Positions 13,988 to 17,992 of a stretch of DNA of 17,992 nucleotides are shown here, piece by piece. Below the pieces are notes generated by a model. It had not been told where the DNA came from. It searched no databases and worked only from the letters and a program-made list of their open reading frames with translations. Position numbers and translations under genes: made by a program. Origin of the DNA: Flavobacteriales bacterium UBA1694 (lineage in GTDB: Bacteria > Bacteroidota > Bacteroidia > Flavobacteriales > Weeksellaceae); the NCBI GenBank assembly GCA_002319955.1, contig DCJS01000028.1:403-18394 (forward strand), written 5' to 3'. How positions within the stretch are numbered: position 1 is the first letter of the stretch; each line of letters begins with the position of its first letter.

Positions 13988-16630
13988 ATGATGAGCACAA
14001 AAAATACCCGACGTTTACTCCTCTCCCTTGGACTGGTAGTTCTAGTGCTTACACTGATCAACTTAGGATTTAATCTATTTTTAAAGTACAATCTACCCAC
14101 GTACATAAAAAACAACAGTGCCTACAGCCTTTCGTATGAATCCCTTGATGTGGAGCTCGCCAGTGGATCAATCCTAATAAAGGATTTGATAATTGATTCA
14201 AAAAATCCAAATAACAAGGACGTCATTGGCCTCAAAGGCACCGTAAAAACAGTCTCCATTAGCCAGCTGGGGCTTTGGAAGATTGCTACAGGTGGGGCCA
14301 TTAGAGCCACAGATCTAAATCTCATCGCACCCAAGCTGCTAATCAGTTTAGCCAGGCCAACAGATAGTACGACCGGTAAAAAGCGTAGTCCAATGCCGTT
14401 TCGAAATATCAAAATCGAAGAGGGACAGCTGAAACTTATTAAGCATACAGGGGAAAAATTCCTGGAAATCGAAAATCTCCAGCTTGAAGTTTCAAACCTA
14501 AGGCTTTCGGAAAAAGGAATCGAGAACCAGCTCCCAGTTGTCTTTGATAACTATGACATTCAGGGCTCTAATTTTTCTATACAGCCCGATTCACTTTACA
14601 GCATCCGGGCAAAAACCATCACAACAGAAAATGGAAAAATGAGTCTCAAAGCCTTTGAAATTCTTCCTGTTATGAATTTTGAAGCCTTTAAAAAGTCTTT
14701 CCCCGATAGACCTAATTTACTAAGTCTCAAATCGAAAGAACTTGATTTCACCGACATCACGCTTAAAAAGAACGTTTTCTCTTTATCTAAAGCCGTAATT
14801 AACGATCCACACATTACGCTTCAAACAAATGAAACCAAGGTAAAACTCAAAAAAAAGCCTTTTAAATACATCCTCGATTTACAAGATGTTCAGCTTAACA
14901 ATGCGCAAATTACCGTATTGAAACCAAATGGCTCCTCTTTTTTCTCTGCGGTGGATTTAGATTTACAGGCTCAAAACATCCTCATGGATGAAAATTCAGC
15001 TAAAGGCGTTATTCCCTTCAGCTACAAAGAGTTTCTCATACAAGCGCGGGCGCTGAAAATTCAAAACAAAAACCAAACACTGAAAATAAACGCCGCGAAG
15101 CTCAGTCCTGAATTGATGGATCTTCAAAATATATCACTGTCCAAAGGATCCTCCAATTCACAACTTGAGGGAACCGTTAAGCGCCTGACTCTTAAACTCG
15201 ATTCATGGGCAATAAAGTCTAGCAAACTTGATTTACAAGCAAATTCACTGTTTGTTCTTGGGGCAAACGTAAAGGTCTTTCTACCCCAGACTTCTCAGTC
15301 AAAAAAGCCCGAGGAGATTCCAGGGATTACCTACCCGCTAAGGGTAAAGTCCGTGACAATCAAAGAGTCTAATTTGAATCTTACCAAGGGCGCAGACGTG
15401 CACATTATAAAAAATATTGAGGGCTCTTTTTCAAATGTTCAAGTGACCAAGAAAAGTGTTAAGTCTAAAATCCCCTTTACCCTTGGGTCGTATTCCATTG
15501 CATTTAGCGACTATTCATCAAAAACAAACTCAATTTATAGTTTCAAACTAGGGCCTGTGAAATGGAATAATTCAGCTTTAACTGTGCAAAATCTAGAGTT
15601 AACACCTCGGCTCACTCGCGCACAGTTCATTGCTCGAACCCCTGTTGAGAAAGACCTGTACAGCATTCGAGTCAAAAGCATTGCGTTTGAGGGCGAAATG
15701 GACTTACTTTCAGATAAACAGCATATTAGCGGGACAAACTTAGTTCTAAACGGCGTTGAGGCAAACATTTTCAGAAGTAAAGTGCCCCCAGACGACCTAA
15801 GCATCAAGCCGATGTATTCCGCCTTACTACGTAAAATTGATCTTCCACTTCAAATTAAGCGACTCGCAATCCAAGATTCACGACTCATCTACGAAGAAGA
15901 CACAAAGAAAAGTGATGGGCCCGGGAAATTGGTTTTTGGAAAGCTCAATCTGCATTTAGAGAATTTAAACTCGGGCAAATCTCAACCGACTAAAATTCCT
16001 GTGACCATAAAGACACTCTTTATGGACGTCTCCCCTATGGACGTAAATTGGACCCTAAACACGGGTTCTAACACAGACGAGTTCACCATCGAGGGAAACG
16101 TTTCAGAACTACCGGCCTCAAGCATAAACAGCTTTGTAGAGCCGTATTTAAAGATTCAGACTACTGGATACATCAATCTGCTGCATTTTGATTTTAAGGG
16201 AAATCGCTCTGTGCTTAACGGAAACTTACAAATGAAACATCAAAGTTTGAAGGTTGCCATTTTGAAAAATACGGGTGAAAAAGATAAAGTTCTTTCAGCT
16301 GTAGCGAATCTTTTTGTCAATTCTAACTCTGGAGTCTTCCCACAAACGGTCACGGTCGATCAAATCGCCCGTGATCAAACGAAGTCGTTCTTCAACTTCT
16401 TTTGGCTTGGAATTCAAGAAGGACTTAAAAAAACGCTCATTGGATCCAATGTAGAAAAACATGAAGAAAACGCGAAAAAGACATTGGAAACAACCAAGCA
16501 AACTCTAGAAGTGGTTAAAACAGATTTAAAAAATACGAAAACGAACCTCAACGAAAAAATAGACGCCAAAAAACAAGAAACAAAGGAAAAAGGCCTGAGA
16601 GGGCTCTTTAGAAAGAAAAAAAAGGAATAA
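13988..16630 (+). CDS. Large AsmA-like envelope protein with tandem beta-rich repeats
   Basis: The 880-residue protein has an N-terminal membrane anchor (about 10-32, after a basic start) and then YSLSYESLDVELASGSILIK (46-65), the classic opening of AsmA/DUF748-type proteins. The body is built from about four units of 150-170 residues with alternating hydrophobic strands. Recurring anchors are IKIEEGQLKL (141-150), VQLNNAQITV (301-310), VTIKESNLNL (456-465) and LAIQDSRLIY (626-635). Then comes a hydrophobic segment FFNFFWLGIQEGLKK (801-815), a probable coiled coil (about 822-865) and a lysine-rich end (RGLFRKKKKE). AsmA-family proteins (TamB, YhdP, YdbH) form periplasmic grooves that carry phospholipids between membranes, so lipid transfer is the leading guess. 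ATG 13991 is an equally possible start. No signal-peptidase cleavage site is evident. It may be co-transcribed with the DUF2797 gene. Confidence 0.75.
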   Translation: MMSTKNTRRLLLSLGLVVLVLTLINLGFNLFLKYNLPTYIKNNSAYSLSYESLDVELASGSILIKDLIIDSKNPNNKDVIGLKGTVKTVSISQLGLWKIATGGAIRATDLNLIAPKLLISLARPTDSTTGKKRSPMPFRNIKIEEGQLKLIKHTGEKFLEIENLQLEVSNLRLSEKGIENQLPVVFDNYDIQGSNFSIQPDSLYSIRAKTITTENGKMSLKAFEILPVMNFEAFKKSFPDRPNLLSLKSKELDFTDITLKKNVFSLSKAVINDPHITLQTNETKVKLKKKPFKYILDLQDVQLNNAQITVLKPNGSSFFSAVDLDLQAQNILMDENSAKGVIPFSYKEFLIQARALKIQNKNQTLKINAAKLSPELMDLQNISLSKGSSNSQLEGTVKRLTLKLDSWAIKSSKLDLQANSLFVLGANVKVFLPQTSQSKKPEEIPGITYPLRVKSVTIKESNLNLTKGADVHIIKNIEGSFSNVQVTKKSVKSKIPFTLGSYSIAFSDYSSKTNSIYSFKLGPVKWNNSALTVQNLELTPRLTRAQFIARTPVEKDLYSIRVKSIAFEGEMDLLSDKQHISGTNLVLNGVEANIFRSKVPPDDLSIKPMYSALLRKIDLPLQIKRLAIQDSRLIYEEDTKKSDGPGKLVFGKLNLHLENLNSGKSQPTKIPVTIKTLFMDVSPMDVNWTLNTGSNTDEFTIEGNVSELPASSINSFVEPYLKIQTTGYINLLHFDFKGNRSVLNGNLQMKHQSLKVAILKNTGEKDKVLSAVANLFVNSNSGVFPQTVTVDQIARDQTKSFFNFFWLGIQEGLKKTLIGSNVEKHEENAKKTLETTKQTLEVVKTDLKNTKTNLNEKIDAKKQETKEKGLRGLFRKKKKE

Positions 16631-16645
16631 CAAATCTGTTATTCC
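16616..16645 (-). terminator. Terminator of the 16677 gene, embedded in the end of the opposing AsmA-like gene
   Basis: GGAATAACA (16624-16632) and TGTTATTCC (16637-16645) form a 9-bp stem with a 4-nt loop. In the minus direction it is followed by eight T (complement of 16616-16623). The T-run is the antisense of the lysine codons ending the AsmA-like gene, and the stem includes that gene's stop codon. Confidence 0.88.
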
Positions 16646-16676
16646 CCATGTGCTCTGAGAGTTGCTAATCCTTGAA

Positions 16677-17027
16677 TTATAGAGCGTCCAAATTCAAGGA
16701 TTCATCTTCCTCCGATCTGATCTCGCGAAGAAAATTATCAAAATCCTCTCCTGGATAATTGCTTTCTGCACCGTAAGAGTCTAATATGATACCTCTTCGC
16801 CCACCGCGTTCTTGTGCCACATACAGTACGGCATTGTCATCCGGATTACTATCCCCTTCAAATCGGTAGGACCGTAAAATTAGGAGATCTTTCGGCGTGT
16901 AAACCGTAGATTCTTTATCGAGTACCATCTCGCCTTTTTCGTTCATTCTAAACTCCGAGTCGATGCCACGTTCCCTTAGCTTGGTAAGGACTTCGCTCAA
17001 AGTTTTCATTGGCTCAAATTCTGACAT
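16677..17027 (-). CDS. Small conserved hypothetical protein (family often mislabelled phosphoribosylpyrophosphate synthetase)
   Basis: The 116-residue product resembles a small Bacteroidota family with MKTLSEVLTKLRERG (7-21) at the start, a central YRFEGDSNPDDNAVLYV (54-70) and GIILDSYGAES (79-89). Database entries of this family, as I recall, often carry the name phosphoribosylpyrophosphate synthetase. At this length it cannot be that enzyme: the PRPP loop and ATP-binding domains of a protein of about 310 residues are absent. The real function is unknown. The tail (about 103-116) is acidic. Family members usually start near MKTLSEVL, so translation from the inner ATG (Met7, 17009) is possible; the outer ATG at 17027 is 36 nt from a good -7 box. 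The transcript ends at the terminator shared with the AsmA-like gene's 3' end. Confidence 0.75.
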   Translation of the reverse strand: MSEFEPMKTLSEVLTKLRERGIDSEFRMNEKGEMVLDKESTVYTPKDLLILRSYRFEGDSNPDDNAVLYVAQERGGRRGIILDSYGAESNYPGEDFDNFLREIRSEEDESLNLDAL

Positions 17028-17063
17028 AATAAATTGTTTTGATTTGGATTACTTGGTATCTAT

Positions 17064-17071
17064 CAAATTTA
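17064..17071 (-). promoter_or_regulatory. Candidate -7 box for the 16677 gene
   Basis: TAAATTTG, an exact TAnnTTTG match on the minus strand, 36 nt before the start at 17027. A TTG lies 13 nt further upstream, closer than the usual -33 spacing. Confidence 0.45.
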
Positions 17072-17130
17072 GTGCAAAAAAGTCCAATTAAGGCAGAATA
17101 AGTCCATTTAAACAAATTATTTACATAGAA

Positions 17131-17174
17131 TCAGGTTGCTCAAACGATATAAAAGGCGCAGCCTGAGCACCTGA
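17131..17174. repeat. Long imperfect inverted repeat in the intergenic region
   Basis: TCAGGTTGCTCA (17131-17142) and TGAGCACCTGA (17164-17174) are complementary over 11 pairs with one bulged base, around a 21-nt loop. Neither side carries a T-run, so it is not a terminator. It lies in the 278-nt gene-free stretch 17028-17305, which otherwise holds a -7 box and the prolyl oligopeptidase terminator and no recognisable RNA gene. Confidence 0.6.
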
Positions 17175-17215
17175 AAAGCCACTTAAATCAATGCTTCGTG
17201 CTGAGACTAGCCTAC

Positions 17216-17246
17216 AAAAAAAACACCCGCAGCATTTGCGGGTGTT
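17216..17246 (-). terminator. Rho-independent terminator after the prolyl oligopeptidase gene
   Basis: AACACCCGCA (17222-17231) and TGCGGGTGTT (17237-17246) form a 10-bp GC-rich stem with a 5-nt loop. On the minus strand a T8 tail (complement of 17216-17223) overlaps the stem end. On the plus strand a T6 run follows after CAA (17250-17255), so it may work in both directions. It lies 59 nt after the stop at 17306. Confidence 0.9.
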
Positions 17247-17305
17247 CAATTTTTTGCTTCGCCATTCTTTAAATTCGATACTAGCGAAAACAGCTTAATC
17301 AGTAG

Positions 17306-17992
17306 TTAGTCTAGAGATTTAATCCCCATTTCGCTTAATGTAAAGCTTAATTTGTCGGCATTCTCATTAATCATCTGATCTGTAGATCGTCCTGCGCCAT
17401 GCCCTCCATTGGTTTCAATTCGAAGCAGAATAGGCTTGTCACACCCTTGCTTGGCTTGCAATTCAGCGCCAAACTTAAAAGAATGCGCTGGAACCACTCG
17501 GTCATCGTGATCTCCAGTTGTAATCATCGTTGACGGGTAACATGTGCCTTCTGCGACGCTATGAAGCGGCGAATAGGATTTAAGGTATTCAAACATCTCT
17601 TTACTATCCTCTGCCGTGCCGTAATCGTAGGACCAGCCAGCGCCAGCCGTAAACTTATTGTAGCGTAGCATATCCAGAACACCAACCGCTGGTAAAGCCA
17701 CACGGGCTAAATCTGGACGCATCGTCATGGTCGCTCCGACAAGAAGTCCCCCATTAGAACCACCAGAAAGCGCTAAATAGTCTTTTGAAGTATAGCCGTT
17801 TTTTTGAAGGTATTCTCCTGCAGCAATGAAATCATCAAACACGTTCTTTTTTTCAAGTTTCGTTCCCGCGTCGTGCCATTTTTTTCCGTATTCTCCACCA
17901 CCACGGATATTAGGAACCGCGTATATACCGCCATTATTCATCCATACCGCATTAACTACTGAAAAGCCAGGCGTAAGACTTACGTTAAATCC
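17306..17992 (-). CDS. Prolyl oligopeptidase (S9A family), C-terminal catalytic part (runs off window)
   Basis: The open frame continues through position 17992; the first visible residues are GFNVSLTPGFSVVNAVW, so the start codon lies outside. The visible 228 residues are the C-terminal part of the S9 alpha/beta-hydrolase domain; the beta-propeller and N-terminus are missing. Present are NIRGGGEYGKKWHDAG, the nucleophile elbow LSGGSNGG (Ser at fragment residue 79), the acid in TGDHDDRVVPAHSFKF and the histidine in NGGHGAG (fragment residue 198). This enzyme family cuts after proline in short peptides; Bacteroidota members are often exported, but the signal-peptide region is not visible here. 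The hydrolase start at an internal ATG (17941) would be wrong because it cuts the conserved core. Confidence 0.95.
   Translation of the reverse strand, partial: GFNVSLTPGFSVVNAVWMNNGGIYAVPNIRGGGEYGKKWHDAGTKLEKKNVFDDFIAAGEYLQKNGYTSKDYLALSGGSNGGLLVGATMTMRPDLARVALPAVGVLDMLRYNKFTAGAGWSYDYGTAEDSKEMFEYLKSYSPLHSVAEGTCYPSTMITTGDHDDRVVPAHSFKFGAELQAKQGCDKPILLRIETNGGHGAGRSTDQMINENADKLSFTLSEMGIKSLD

Noticed and set aside
1..17992. CRISPR arrays, insertion sequences, tRNA or rRNA genes
   Set aside because: I looked in all gene-free gaps and saw no regular direct-repeat arrays, transposase genes, cloverleaf-like segments or conserved rRNA sequence; all large frames are housekeeping or conserved-hypothetical genes.

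Overview
The window reads as a piece of core chromosome from a Bacteroidota bacterium, probably close to Flavobacteriales. The evidence is indirect. The start of the division and cell-wall (dcw) cluster lies divergent to an alpha/beta-hydrolase–engB pair. SecA carries long insertions. There are small DUF2795 and DUF2797 proteins of the kind seen in that phylum. Several intergenic regions contain TAnnTTTG boxes, the Bacteroidota -7 element, and Shine-Dalgarno sequences are mostly weak or absent. No 16S gene is present, so the placement is inference.

Positions 1-4501 (minus strand) hold the dcw cluster, read from right to left: MraZ boxes, mraZ, rsmH, an FtsL-like gene, a PASTA-tailed division transpeptidase (ftsI type) and the N-terminal part of murE. 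The genes are tightly packed and ftsL/ftsI overlap by 14 nt. Positions 4502-6606 (plus strand) hold an alpha/beta hydrolase with its own terminator, the GTPase gene engB and an ElaA-type acetyltransferase that overlaps engB by 8 nt. Positions 6641-8284 (minus strand) hold msrA and a ROK-family sugar kinase.

Positions 8379-11880 (minus strand) hold secA, ended by a strong terminator, and upstream of it a small acidic DUF2795 gene with its own promoter box and terminator. Positions 11997-13028 (minus strand) hold a nucleotide-sugar epimerase. It shares a 76-nt divergent promoter region with a DUF2797 gene (plus strand), which is followed by a large AsmA-like, repeat-built envelope protein. Positions 16677-17992 (minus strand) hold a small gene of a family often mislabelled as PRPP synthetase, a gene-poor structured intergenic stretch, and the C-terminal third of a prolyl oligopeptidase that runs off the window.

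Most genes serve envelope biogenesis and protein export: peptidoglycan precursors and septal synthesis, Sec translocation, sugar-nucleotide conversion and a putative lipid-transfer protein. I see no mobile element, CRISPR array, rRNA or tRNA gene. The least conventional parts are the fourfold repeat architecture of the AsmA-like protein, the zinc-ribbon plus GIY-YIG-like layout of the DUF2797 protein, the ROK kinase without its cysteine zinc cluster, the tailless SecA, and a terminator built from the lysine codons of the opposing gene.
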